NCBI GenBank assembly: GCA_004297775.1
Contig: SCUE01000028.1
Location: 1-64,000, forward strand
Source: Chloroflexota bacterium
GTDB lineage: Bacteria > Chloroflexota > UBA6077 > FW602-bin22
DNA length: 64,000 bases
Direction of reading: 5' to 3'
Shown here: one piece after another, positions 7,146 through 15,992 of the stretch
Position numbering within the stretch: position 1 is the stretch's first letter
How the letters are laid out: every line of letters starts with the position of its first letter
Program-made: the position numbers and the translations under genes
The notes under the pieces: generated by a model
What the model saw: only the letters and a program-made list of their open reading frames with translations
Databases searched by the model: none
Told to the model about the DNA's origin: nothing

Positions 7146-8330
7146 CTGGACATCTTCGACAAGTGCGGCAAGCTCGATAAGCCGCGTCAAGCGGAGCGAG
7201 GCGGGTTTTATCCGTACTTCGTGCCGATCGAGTCGCCGTCCGGACCAGAAGTCCTGATTGACGGCCGGTCGATGGTGATGCTGGGGTCGAACAATTATCT
7301 CGGCCTCAGTCAGCATCCCGCGGTGATCGCCGCGGCTCACGCGGCGCTGGACCAGTATGGCACGGGCTGCACCGGTTCGCGACTCCTGAACGGGACGCTG
7401 ACCCTCCATCGTGAGTTGGAGTCCCGTCTGGCCCAATTCATGAATAAGCCAGCCGCGCTCGTCTTTACGACCGGATATCAGGTGAATGTTGGCGTCGTAG
7501 CGGCCCTGGTCGGTCGCAACGACATCCTGATCCTGGATCGAGCTGATCACGCAAGCATCGTCGATGGCTCGCGCCTGGCATTCGGAAAGACGATGCGCTA
7601 CCCGCACAGCGACATGGACGCTCTGGAATTGATCCTGCGAACTCACGCGGGCAAGCACGGAATGCTGATCGTCGTAGACGGAGTATTCAGCATGGAGGGA
7701 GACCTCGCGAAGCTCCCCGAGATCAGCCGGCTGGCTCGCACATACGGGGCGCGCCTGATGGTCGACGACGCGCACGGTGTTGGCGTGTTGGGTGAGGGTG
7801 GCCGGGGATCGGTCGAGCATTTCGACCTGTTGGACGACGTCGACCTCGTCATGGGTACATTCAGCAAGTCATTCGCTTCGACCGGAGGATTCATCGCCGG
7901 CGACGAAGAAGTCATCTATTTCATCAAACACACCGCGCGCGCGTTCCTGTTCTCGGCAAGCATCCCGCCGGCGAGCGCCGCGGCGGCCCTCGCGGCGCTC
8001 GATGTCATCGAGTCCGAGCCAGACCGTCGTCGGCGGCTGTGGGCCAACACGCATCGCATGAAATCGGAGTTGACCCGCCTCGGTTTCGATACCGGCCACA
8101 GCGAGACGCCGATCATCCCGATCATCGTCGGCGATGACTTCCGGACGGCGCAGCTCTGGAAGCGCGTCTTCGACGATGGCGTCTTCGTCAACGCGGCGAT
8201 CACGCCGGCGGTCGAGCCAGGCCACGCCCTTCTCCGCACGAGCTACATGGCGACCCACGACAACTCACATCTGGACCGCGCGCTCTCCGCAATGGAGCGC
8301 GCCGGCAAAGAGTTCGGCCTGATTTCCTGA
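7146..8330 (+). CDS. Serine palmitoyltransferase-like alpha-oxoamine synthase (PLP enzyme), CTG start
   Basis: 394 aa if read from CTG 7146. The fold-type I PLP motifs are present: LGSNNYLGL, GTGCTGSRLLNG, VDDAHG (Asp about 208, His 210) and the Schiff-base lysine in TFSKSF (about K241). Such enzymes condense an acyl thioester with an amino acid to a 3-keto long-chain base. The first usual start is GTG 7221, but the 25 codons before it read LDIFDKCGKLDKPRQ...GGFYPYF, matching the family N-terminus, and TAG at 7140 blocks longer frames. GTGGAG lies 6 nt before the CTG. BioF or KBL function is possible, but neighbours favour lipid synthesis. Confidence 0.85.
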   Translation: MDIFDKCGKLDKPRQAERGGFYPYFVPIESPSGPEVLIDGRSMVMLGSNNYLGLSQHPAVIAAAHAALDQYGTGCTGSRLLNGTLTLHRELESRLAQFMNKPAALVFTTGYQVNVGVVAALVGRNDILILDRADHASIVDGSRLAFGKTMRYPHSDMDALELILRTHAGKHGMLIVVDGVFSMEGDLAKLPEISRLARTYGARLMVDDAHGVGVLGEGGRGSVEHFDLLDDVDLVMGTFSKSFASTGGFIAGDEEVIYFIKHTARAFLFSASIPPASAAAALAALDVIESEPDRRRRLWANTHRMKSELTRLGFDTGHSETPIIPIIVGDDFRTAQLWKRVFDDGVFVNAAITPAVEPGHALLRTSYMATHDNSHLDRALSAMERAGKEFGLIS

Positions 8331-8340
8331 GGGTGACCCC

Positions 8341-9486
8341 GTGAAGGTCCTGATTGTCATGGCGGATACCGGCGGTGGCCATCGCGCAGCCAGTCGTGCC
8401 ATCGCCGAGGCCCTGGACGATCGCGCGGACGGCGCCATTCAGACCGACATCGTCGATCCCTTCGTTGCGACCGATCGAGGGATAGTGCGTTGGGTGGCCA
8501 GCATGTACGGCCCGACAATTCGGCGCGCGCCGTGGGCTTACGGCGTGGCGTTCCACGCGACGAATCACCCGATGCGCTTCGCCGCGATGCGGCGCGCCTT
8601 TGGCGGTCCATTGGTCTCGCAACTGACAAGGCTCTTCGTCGAGCAGCGACCCGACATCGTGATCACCGCTCACCCACTGGCTGTGGGCGCCGTCATGGAC
8701 GCGTTGCCGGCGGCCTCGAGTGCGATTGGCCAGGCGATTCAGGACACGACGATCGTGACCGACATCGCCTCGATGCACGCTAGTTGGTACGACGAACGCG
8801 TCAGCCGGTTTCTGGCACCCAGTCACGAGGTCGAACGTGGCCTTCGACGCCTGGGCGCGTCGTCCGACCGGATCGCCGTCACCGGTCTCCCCGTCGGCCG
8901 ACGATTCGGTAACATCCCACAGACAGCCACGGAAATCCGGCGCCGGCTACGGCTCTCGCCCGATCACTCGACTGCGCTGTTCCTGACCGGTGGCGAAGGC
9001 ACCGGGCCGGTCCTGTCATCAGTCGCCGCGATCGCTTGCGCGCTACCCGAACTGCAGATCGTCGTGGTATGCGGTCGGAACGCGCACCTGAAGCAGATCA
9101 TCGACGCATATTGCCTACCTCCCACGATCCACGCGCTTGGCTTCGTCGACAACATCCCGGAATTGATGCACGGCGCCGACTTCATCATCACGAAGGGTGG
9201 ACCGCAATCAATCTGCGAAGCGCTTGCCTCGGGGAGGCCAACGATCGTGATCGATCTCCTACCCGGCCAGGAACAGGGCAACGGCGCGTACGTGACCCGC
9301 CGTGGCGCGGGATTTCTTGCGCTGACGATACCGGACCTGTTGAGTGCGGTACGCCGGTTGACGCAGGACATCGAAACGCGGCACCGGATGGCCGCGGCCG
9401 CGCGCGCGGCAAGTCCAGCGCACGCCGCCGATATCGTCGCCGACCACATCTTGGATCGATCGACCCGCCCCACCGCGTCGGCGTGA
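8341..9486 (+). CDS. GT28 family glycosyltransferase (MGDG synthase/UgtP-like)
   Basis: 381 aa from GTG 8341, 10 bp after the SPT-like gene. The N-terminal domain has the DTGGGHRAASRAIAEAL motif of monogalactosyldiacylglycerol synthases and UgtP. The C-terminal domain has GGEGTGPV and the nucleotide-sugar segment TKGGPQSICEALASGRP. These enzymes add a hexose to a membrane lipid at the cytoplasmic face. Location after a long-chain-base synthase suggests the acceptor may be a sphingoid or diol lipid rather than diacylglycerol (inference). Confidence 0.85.
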   Translation: MKVLIVMADTGGGHRAASRAIAEALDDRADGAIQTDIVDPFVATDRGIVRWVASMYGPTIRRAPWAYGVAFHATNHPMRFAAMRRAFGGPLVSQLTRLFVEQRPDIVITAHPLAVGAVMDALPAASSAIGQAIQDTTIVTDIASMHASWYDERVSRFLAPSHEVERGLRRLGASSDRIAVTGLPVGRRFGNIPQTATEIRRRLRLSPDHSTALFLTGGEGTGPVLSSVAAIACALPELQIVVVCGRNAHLKQIIDAYCLPPTIHALGFVDNIPELMHGADFIITKGGPQSICEALASGRPTIVIDLLPGQEQGNGAYVTRRGAGFLALTIPDLLSAVRRLTQDIETRHRMAAAARAASPAHAADIVADHILDRSTRPTASA

Positions 9487-9502
9487 TTGCCGTGCTCGCC
9501 CG

Positions 9503-9520
9503 CCCGGTCCGCGGACCGGG
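9503..9520. repeat. 18-bp perfect palindrome between glycosyltransferase and epimerase genes
   Basis: CCCGGTCCG followed by its reverse complement CGGACCGGG. It could be an RNA hairpin that modulates read-through in the operon, or a protein-binding site. No T-run follows, so it is not a standard terminator. Confidence 0.5.
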
Positions 9521-9563
9521 TCCCGATTACGCCGACAATCGGTCACGGCCGTAGGTGGGTGCG

Positions 9564-10568
9564 ATGCGCGTCGTCGTAACCGGCGCCACCGGATTCGTTG
9601 GTTCGCATCTGGTCGATCGACTTCTTGCCGACGAAGCCGAAGTCTCGATCCTGGCGCGCGCCTCGAGCAGCGTTGGCGATCTGGAACGGCGGGGCGTTGG
9701 AGTAACGCGAATCGAGTACTCCGCGATCGGTCCGCTCCGCGACGCGGTTGCCGGCGCCGATGTCGTCTATCACGTCGCTAGCGTCATCAAGGCGCTACAC
9801 GGATCAGACTTCCGAGCCGGAAACATTGACGTGACGCGAAACCTCGCGTTCGCCTGCGCGACCACGCATCCGCGCCCGGCCAAGTTGGTCGTTATGTCGA
9901 GTCAAGCCGCCGCCGGTCCGTCGTGGCCGGGACGCCGGCGCTCGGAGGCCCACGCTCCCGCGCCGGTTTCCCCGTACGGCGCGAGTAAGCTGATGGCAGA
10001 GCGCGCGGCGCTCGCCGTTGAGAATCCGGTCGATACGCTGATCGCTCGACCGACTACCGTTTACGGCCCGCGCGATCCCGCGCTCGCGATCATCTTTCAG
10101 GTGTCCCGCTTTGGCATCGCGCCGGCCTTGCCGCTAAACCCCGAACTGTCGCTGATACACGTCTCCGATCTCGTGAGCGGAATCATCCAGGCAGGCCGCT
10201 CGGCCACCGAACACGGCCGCGCCTATTTCCTCGGACATCCCGAATCGCGCCGATTCGACGATCTTGTCGCTTCGATCGCGCGCGCATCCGGGCGACAACG
10301 AATGATTCGTATCGCCCTTCCCGCCGTGGCCGTTGTTGCGGCCGGCCTCACCGCCGGCCTGACGCAGCGCGTCCGCCGTCAGGCCCGGCCATTCGACCTC
10401 GCCAAGGCGATGGACGTGCTGCGCAGTTCGTGGGTCGTGGATGTCTCACGCGCACGCGACGAACTTGCGTTTACGGCCGAAACGCCTCACGATGACGGAT
10501 TGCGTTCGACCGCCGCCTGGTACCGCGATAACGCGTCCGGACGAACGCGAGGCGATTCGCCGAGCTAG
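9564..10568 (+). CDS. NAD(P)-dependent epimerase/dehydratase (extended SDR)
   Basis: About 334 aa from ATG 9564; a GTG 9 nt earlier is possible. It has the dinucleotide-binding GATGFVGSHL at the N-terminus, the catalytic YGASK, and ARPTTVYGP. A hydrophobic stretch near residue 250 (ALPAVAVVAAGLTAGL) is unusual for a soluble nucleotide-sugar epimerase and suggests a membrane-bound or lipid substrate, as in 3-beta-HSD-like and bacterial ceramide-reductase-like proteins. It is the third gene of the SPT-like operon. It ends tail to tail with the SDR gene on the other strand, sharing CTAG. Confidence 0.8.
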   Translation: MRVVVTGATGFVGSHLVDRLLADEAEVSILARASSSVGDLERRGVGVTRIEYSAIGPLRDAVAGADVVYHVASVIKALHGSDFRAGNIDVTRNLAFACATTHPRPAKLVVMSSQAAAGPSWPGRRRSEAHAPAPVSPYGASKLMAERAALAVENPVDTLIARPTTVYGPRDPALAIIFQVSRFGIAPALPLNPELSLIHVSDLVSGIIQAGRSATEHGRAYFLGHPESRRFDDLVASIARASGRQRMIRIALPAVAVVAAGLTAGLTQRVRRQARPFDLAKAMDVLRSSWVVDVSRARDELAFTAETPHDDGLRSTAAWYRDNASGRTRGDSPS

Positions 10569-11335
10569 ATATTGCTGCGCGACTGTCCACCGTCGACGTT
10601 CACGCACGCTCCCGTCACGAGACTGGCGCGATCCGAACAGAGAAACACGACGACGTTCGCGATCTCCTCCGGAATGCCAAACCGACCCATCGGCATGTCG
10701 GACGCCACGAAACGCCGAATTGCCTCGGCATCGGTGTCGATCCGACGTTGCCATGACCCGCCCGGAAACAGGATTGAACCGGGTGCGACACTGTTGACGC
10801 GCACGCCCTTTGGGGCGAGCTGGCGCGCCAACTGCTTGGCGGTCGCCAATTCGGCCGCTTTGACGGCGTTGTAGGTTACGGGACCGCCGGATTCACGTCC
10901 ATAGATCGACGAGATGAAAACGATCGACCCGCGTCCGCGCGCGACCATCTCGGGTATCACCGACCGGCTCGCGCGTACGGCCGGCAGCAGATTGAGATCG
11001 AGCACGGTGTCCCAATCGGCGTCCGTGGCTTCCCAGGTTGGCACGCCACGACTCCCACCGACGTTGTTGACCAGAATGTCGATCGCACCGTGGTTCCGAC
11101 GCGTCTCGGCCAAAGCGCGTTCGACTCCCTCCGGCGTCGTCAGATCGGCATCCACGCCGACCAGCGTTCCGCCGAGCTGTGTCCCCTCGGCCACGACATC
11201 ATCGACATCGGCGCGCCCCCGCCCGGTGACGGTCACACGACATCCCTCCGCGGCGAGGCCGAGCGCAATCGCGCGACCGATACCGCGACTGGATCCAGTC
11301 ACGAGCGCGACGCGTCCAGTTAGCGCAAGATCCAT
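10565..11335 (-). CDS. SDR family oxidoreductase (FabG-like)
   Basis: 256 aa, a classical SDR: TGSSRGIGRAIA cofactor loop near residues 14-25, the NNVGG segment, catalytic Ser in VFISSIYG, and YNAVK (Tyr-x-x-x-Lys). The C-terminus (FLCSDRASLVTGACVNVDGG) is typical. It reduces a carbonyl or oxidises an alcohol with NAD(P)H; the substrate is unknown. Because it faces the lipid operon, a 3-keto-acyl or 3-keto-base substrate is conceivable. It lies 14 bp downstream of the Arg/Gly-rich protein gene, probably in the same transcript. Confidence 0.88.
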   Translation of the reverse strand: MDLALTGRVALVTGSSRGIGRAIALGLAAEGCRVTVTGRGRADVDDVVAEGTQLGGTLVGVDADLTTPEGVERALAETRRNHGAIDILVNNVGGSRGVPTWEATDADWDTVLDLNLLPAVRASRSVIPEMVARGRGSIVFISSIYGRESGGPVTYNAVKAAELATAKQLARQLAPKGVRVNSVAPGSILFPGGSWQRRIDTDAEAIRRFVASDMPMGRFGIPEEIANVVVFLCSDRASLVTGACVNVDGGQSRSNI

Positions 11336-11349
11336 GTTTCCCCTCCTGC

Positions 11350-11730
11350 CTAACCGCGACGCGGTCCGGGGCCGCGACGCGGCCCGCCGAACTCACGGGG
11401 ACCCCGGTCCATGCGATGTGGTGGACGGCCAGACGGCGGGCCATTGTCAAAGTCTGGCGGACCGTCATCGCGGAACGGTCGACGTGGCACGAATGGTCGC
11501 TCACCGCCGAACGCGCGCGCGGGACGCTCGGAGCGATCCCCGTCCGGAGGTCCGACCCAGTAAACCAAGACGAAAAATCCATCGCCGTCGATCGCGATCG
11601 ACGCAACCTGGTCGGACCGCAGATTGAACCGATTGAGATGTTCTTCCAGGCGATCGCTTGTCTCGAACAGTCGGACCATCCACCGCCGCCCTGGCGGTCG
11701 AGGTCCGCGCGGCGCGTCTTCGTGCGACAT
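11350..11730 (-). CDS. Small protein with Arg/Gly/Pro-rich tail, function unknown
   Basis: 126 aa. Residues 16-60 look folded: RRWMVRLFETSDRLEEHLNRF followed by a beta-rich IAIDGDGFFVLVYWVG. The remaining half is a low-complexity tail of Arg, Gly, Pro, Asp and Phe (RGP, RRP, FGG repeats), ending GPRRGPGPRRG, like RGG-type RNA-binding or phase-separating tails. ATG 11730 has AAGGAG 11 nt upstream. I do not recognise the family. A shifted-frame artefact is unlikely because the N-terminal half has a normal amino-acid mix. Confidence 0.65.
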   Translation of the reverse strand: MSHEDAPRGPRPPGRRWMVRLFETSDRLEEHLNRFNLRSDQVASIAIDGDGFFVLVYWVGPPDGDRSERPARAFGGERPFVPRRPFRDDGPPDFDNGPPSGRPPHRMDRGPREFGGPRRGPGPRRG

Positions 11731-11853
11731 GTATTATTGAACTCCTTCAAAGGTCGGATACGCGCGTCGCGCCCTCTTCTTGCACTCTAACGGGCTCGTT
11801 CGCGGACCGCGCGGTAAGATTGCGCAGATTCAAGTGTAATCTCGGGAGCGCGG

Positions 11854-14388
11854 TTGCAGACAGCGGCGTCGTCGCGACGCGATCGGTCGGCCGCCGTCGA
11901 CGGAACGGATCCCGAAGATCGCAAACGTGGATCTCCCGGCGGATGGGGCCTATTTCTCCTCACCGGCGCGGTCACGTTCGTGGTCGGTCTGTTCTTGCTG
12001 GCCGTCTTCGGTGTCACGCTGGCCATCCTTGGCGCTCGCTCGCTCGATGGGGTTGGTGGAATCATCGATGCGCTTTCGCGCGATCTTCCGGCCCCGGAAG
12101 CGGCGGTTGAGCGTGACGTCTTCAAGAGTACCTTCATCTACGACCGAAACGGTGAGCCGCTGTATGAGATCTTCGACCCCAACGGCGGCCGGCGCGTCAT
12201 CATCCCAATATCCGACATGCCCCAGCATCTCGTGGCCGCGACTCTCGCGACCGAAGACGCCAATTTCTACGAGAACCCGGGCTTCGACCTTCGGGCAATC
12301 GCGCGCGCGCTCTGGCAAAACTTCCGCGGCCAAGGGTACTCGGGCGCGAGCACGATCACACAGCAACTGGTTCGAAACGCGCTCTTCGACCCGGAGCAGC
12401 GAACCGAACGGTCGCTCGACCGCAAAATGAAAGAAGCGATCCTGGCCTACAAGCTCTCACAGAAATACTCGAAGGACGAGATCCTCGAGCGCTACCTCAA
12501 TGAGATCAGCTATGGAAACCTCGCCTACGGCATCGAGTCGGCCGCGCGGACGTACTTCGACAAGTCAGCGCGCGATCTCAATCTCGCCGAGGCGACCCTT
12601 CTGGCCGGTCTGCCCCAGTCACCATCGGCGTACAACCCGTTCATCAATTTCCGGGGCGCCAAGGAACGCCAGGCCGAAGTCCTGGGATTGATGGTTCGAC
12701 AGGGATACATTACCGAGGCAGGCGCGGAGGCCGCGCTCAAGCAAGAACTCCGATTCGCCGCCCTCCGCTCCGACATCAAGGCGCCCCACTTCGTGATGTA
12801 CGTGCGCGACATGCTCGAACAGCGATTCGGCAAGGCGCGGCTCTATCAGGCCGGATTCCGCGTCTACACGACTCTCGATCTCTCCGTTCAGCGCGCGGCC
12901 GAAGAAGCGGCACGCGACCACATCGCGCGCATTCGGGATCACGATGCGCGCAACGCCGCGGTCATGGCGATCAACCCGAACAGCGGGGAGATCATCGCAA
13001 TGGTCGGGTCGGTTGACTTTTTTGACCAGTCGATCGCCGGCCAGGTCAACATGACGACGGCACTCCGTCAGCCGGGTTCGACAGTCAAGCCATTCACGTA
13101 CGCGGCGGCGTTCGCCCGAGGCACAATGTCGCCTGGGACGATCATTCGAGATGAACCAACCCAGTTCCGGGGCGCCGGCGGTGAGCCCTACGTTCCACGA
13201 AATCCCGACGGCCGTTTCCGTGGACCGGTGACCGTCCGCTATGCGCTGGCGAACTCACTGAACATCCCGGCTCTCAAGGTCGTGAGCGATATCGGGACGC
13301 AGACGATGATCGACCTCGCCCGACGCATGGGAATTACGACGCTGGGCGACGCGCAACGGTATGGCCTCACGGTCACGCTCGGCAGCGGTGAGGTCCGGTT
13401 GATCGACCTCGTCTACGCGTACACCCCATTCGCGAACGGAGGCCTCCAGATCGGCCAGCCGGTCACAAACCCACGCCCCGGCAACCGCGAGTTCGAGCCG
13501 GCCGCGATTCTGAAGATCGTCGATGCCGATGGCCGTGTGCTCGAAGAGTACAGCCCACGCCCAGGAAAGCGCGTCATCACACCGCAGGTCGCCTGGCTCA
13601 TCAGCGACATCTTGAGTGACGACGACGCGCGGACCGATACGTACGGACGCAACAGCCCACTTTCAATCGGGCGACCGGCCGCAGTCAAGACCGGCACAAC
13701 CGATCGATCGCAGGACAGTTGGACCGTCGGCTTCACGCCGGATCTCGTTGTCGGCGTGTGGGTCGGAAACGCGGACAACACGCCGATGCGTCAGGTTCTT
13801 GGGGTGTCGGGAGCCGGTGCGATCTGGAACATGACGATGACACGCGCGCTCAAGAACAACGCGCCGAGAACGTTCGCGCGGCCGCCGGGGCTCGTCCAGG
13901 TCGCGATCGATCCGAGGACCGGACTGCGACCAGCCGCGAACGGTCCGGTCAAACTCGAATGGTTTCTTGAAGGAAATGTTCCAACGCAATGGACTCAGAC
14001 CGAGCGGACGAGTCCGACGCGCGAGAGCGACCGGGAGATCGCGAAGGAGCCAACGTCGACACCTACCGTCGCGTCCACGCCGGCCGTCGCGCCGACACCA
14101 TTCGCTCGGCCAGCCACGCCCATGCCCAAGCCGACCGCCGCGCCAACGGAAATCGCCGGCATTGTCACGGTGCCGAACGTCGTCAGCGTCGCCGAAGCTC
14201 AGGCGCGCCAGGCCGTCGAGGCGGCCGGACTTCGCAACACCTACACGAACTACCAAGGTGCCGCCGACGTCGCCGACCGTGCCTTTTTCGGACGAACCGC
14301 GACCGGCCACGTCCTCAGCCAGACACCCGCGCCAGGCGCCCGAGTTCAACGCGGGACAGTCATTTACCTGGCCGTCAAACGCGACTAG
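11854..14388 (+). CDS. Class A penicillin-binding protein with PASTA domain
   Basis: About 844 aa from TTG 11854, which has GGGAG 5 nt upstream. A cytoplasmic tail and one membrane helix (about 33-60) lead to a GT51 glycosyltransferase domain (catalytic Glu in [24 protein letters not shown]) and a transpeptidase domain with [10 protein letters not shown] (SxxK), ANSLN (SxN) and VKTGTT. A Pro/Thr/Ala linker precedes one C-terminal PASTA domain ([16 protein letters not shown]). It polymerises and cross-links peptidoglycan. The end overlaps hisF tail to tail at CTAG. Confidence 0.95.
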   Translation: MQTAASSRRDRSAAVDGTDPEDRKRGSPGGWGLFLLTGAVTFVVGLFLLAVFGVTLAILGARSLDGVGGIIDALSRDLPAPEAAVERDVFKSTFIYDRNGEPLYEIFDPNGGRRVIIPISDMPQHLVAATLATEDANFYENPGFDLRAIARALWQNFRGQGYSGASTITQQLVRNALFDPEQRTERSLDRKMKEAILAYKLSQKYSKDEILERYLNEISYGNLAYGIESAARTYFDKSARDLNLAEATLLAGLPQSPSAYNPFINFRGAKERQAEVLGLMVRQGYITEAGAEAALKQELRFAALRSDIKAPHFVMYVRDMLEQRFGKARLYQAGFRVYTTLDLSVQRAAEEAARDHIARIRDHDARNAAVMAINPNSGEIIAMVGSVDFFDQSIAGQVNMTTALRQPGSTVKPFTYAAAFARGTMSPGTIIRDEPTQFRGAGGEPYVPRNPDGRFRGPVTVRYALANSLNIPALKVVSDIGTQTMIDLARRMGITTLGDAQRYGLTVTLGSGEVRLIDLVYAYTPFANGGLQIGQPVTNPRPGNREFEPAAILKIVDADGRVLEEYSPRPGKRVITPQVAWLISDILSDDDARTDTYGRNSPLSIGRPAAVKTGTTDRSQDSWTVGFTPDLVVGVWVGNADNTPMRQVLGVSGAGAIWNMTMTRALKNNAPRTFARPPGLVQVAIDPRTGLRPAANGPVKLEWFLEGNVPTQWTQTERTSPTRESDREIAKEPTSTPTVASTPAVAPTPFARPATPMPKPTAAPTEIAGIVTVPNVVSVAEAQARQAVEAAGLRNTYTNYQGAADVADRAFFGRTATGHVLSQTPAPGARVQRGTVIYLAVKRD

Positions 14389-15140
14389 AGCCGAACGGCG
14401 ATTCCGTGAGCGGCCAAGTGCCGCTTCGCCTGATCGATCGAGTACATCCCATAGTGGAATATCGAGGCGCAAAGTACCGCGTGCGCCTTGCCGGTCACAA
14501 TCGCGTCGACGAGGTGATCCAGGCGACCGGCGCCGCCGGACGCGATCACGGGGACCGATACGGACTCGGCCACCGATCGCGTGATCCGCAGTTCGTAACC
14601 GTCCTTCGTTCCGTCCGCGTCAATGCTATTGACGACGACTTCGCCCGCCCCGCGCTCGACACCCTCGCGGGCCCACGCGGCGCACTCCATTCCGGTAGCC
14701 CGACGCCCACCGTGCGTATACACCTCGTAGAACTCACCGTTCCATTTCGTGTCGATCGACAGGACCGTGCATTGCGATCCGAAGCCGCGCGCGCTCTCAT
14801 CGATAAGGCCGTGATTCGCGACCGCGGCCGAATTGAGCGACACCTTGTCTGCGCCGGCACGCAGCATCCGTCGAATGTCGTCAGCCGTACGAACGCCGCC
14901 CCCAACTGTCAACGGGATGAACAACTCGTCGGCCGTGCGCTCGACGACCTCCTGAAAGATGTCGCGCTGCTCAGCCGAAGCGGTGATGTCGTAGTAGACG
15001 AGTTCGTCAGCGCCGTCCCGGTTGTACTTCCGCGCCAATTCGACCGGATCCCCAACGTCGACATCCGCCGAGAACTTCTGGCCGCGAATCACGCGGCCGG
15101 CGTGAACGTCGAGACAGGGGATGACACGGGTTGTCAGCAC
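14385..15140 (-). CDS. hisF: Imidazole glycerol phosphate synthase, cyclase subunit HisF
   Basis: 251 aa, the standard length. The (beta/alpha)8 barrel carries both catalytic aspartates: D11 in IPCLDV and D130 in SIDTKW, and the phosphate-binding TVGGGVRT. HisF joins PRFAR and ammonia (from HisH) to make imidazole glycerol phosphate. It overlaps the preceding hisA by 7 bp on the same strand. hisH is not next to the pair in this window. Confidence 0.97.
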   Translation of the reverse strand: MLTTRVIPCLDVHAGRVIRGQKFSADVDVGDPVELARKYNRDGADELVYYDITASAEQRDIFQEVVERTADELFIPLTVGGGVRTADDIRRMLRAGADKVSLNSAAVANHGLIDESARGFGSQCTVLSIDTKWNGEFYEVYTHGGRRATGMECAAWAREGVERGAGEVVVNSIDADGTKDGYELRITRSVAESVSVPVIASGGAGRLDHLVDAIVTGKAHAVLCASIFHYGMYSIDQAKRHLAAHGIAVRL

Positions 15141-15868
15141 GTTGGCCTCGGCGCGCCCCGACCGGCCTCGATCGCTTCGCTGAGATCAACGCTGCCATCA
15201 TACAGGGCGCGACCAACGATCACGCCCTCGACACCGGTATCGCGCAGGCGCGCAACGTGAGCGACCGTCGCGACACCGCCGGAGGCGATCACACGCGCGA
15301 ATGTATGTGCCGCCATCGCGGCCATCGCATCGAAATTGGGTTCGCTCATCGTGCCATCCCGTGCAATGTCGGTAAAGATGAACCGTCCGACACCGAGCGC
15401 GGCTAAGTCACGCGCGAGATCGAACGCGTTTCGATCGACCGTTTGCGTCCAGCCGTCAACCGCCACTCGGCCATCGCGCGCGTCGATGCCAACGACGACT
15501 TGATCGCCCCAGCGTTCAACCGCCACGCCAATCACGGTCGGATCGCGCGCCGCCAACGACCCGAACACGATCCTCCGGACGCCCGCGCCCAGCATCGCGG
15601 CCGCGGCGTCGAGTGACTTGATGCCGCCGCCCACCTGAATCGGGATGGGCATGACGCGGGCGATGTGGGCGATCAGTTCGCGATTGCCGCCGCCTTCGCC
15701 GCGTGCGCCATCGAGATCCACAACGTGAATCAGGCCGGCTCCGGCCGCTGCCCATCGCCGAGCGACAGCGATTGGGTCGTCCGCGAAGATCGTTTCGCGC
15801 GAATAGTCGCCCTGGAACAGGCGCACTGCGCGCCCGCCGCGGATGTCGATTGCCGGAATGACGTCCAA
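15134..15868 (-). CDS. hisA: ProFAR isomerase HisA
   Basis: 244 aa from TTG 15868. It has the catalytic Asp in [10 protein letters not shown] (D8 with this start), the second in [10 protein letters not shown], and VGGGIK and ASGGV phosphate-binding loops. A frame open to 15955 would add 29 residues not found in HisA; the TTG gives the normal N-terminus. TATAGT on the minus strand (15883-15878) ends 9 nt before this TTG, so the mRNA may be leaderless with a TTG start. Confidence 0.95.
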   Translation of the reverse strand: MDVIPAIDIRGGRAVRLFQGDYSRETIFADDPIAVARRWAAAGAGLIHVVDLDGARGEGGGNRELIAHIARVMPIPIQVGGGIKSLDAAAAMLGAGVRRIVFGSLAARDPTVIGVAVERWGDQVVVGIDARDGRVAVDGWTQTVDRNAFDLARDLAALGVGRFIFTDIARDGTMSEPNFDAMAAMAAHTFARVIASGGVATVAHVARLRDTGVEGVIVGRALYDGSVDLSEAIEAGRGAPRPTC

Positions 15869-15877
15869 TCCAATCTG

Positions 15878-15883
15878 ACTATA
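15878..15883 (-). promoter_or_regulatory. -10 element of hisA (leaderless type)
   Basis: TATAGT read on the minus strand, 9 nt before TTG 15868. No Shine-Dalgarno lies between it and the start codon. Confidence 0.45.
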
Positions 15884-15979
15884 AACGACCGTTTCGGCGC
15901 TTCCCGTTCCGACCTGGACGCGGCTGAGCGCGGAAGATTGTGCCATGAACGCCATCGAACCTGTGCCAACCCGCTGGGC

Positions 15980-15985
15980 TAAGAT
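15980..15985 (+). promoter_or_regulatory. -10 element of cNMP/DUF2225 gene (leaderless type)
   Basis: TAAGAT ends 7 nt before ATG 15993, with no Shine-Dalgarno in the interval. Confidence 0.4.
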
Positions 15986-15992
15986 TCAACGC

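Noticed and set aside
13989..15260. Long plus-strand open frame (423 codons) over the PBP1A end and hisF-hisA
   Set aside because: It lies out of frame with PBP1A and antisense to well-supported his genes, is dominated by Arg, and has no motif. Such shadows are common at this GC content.
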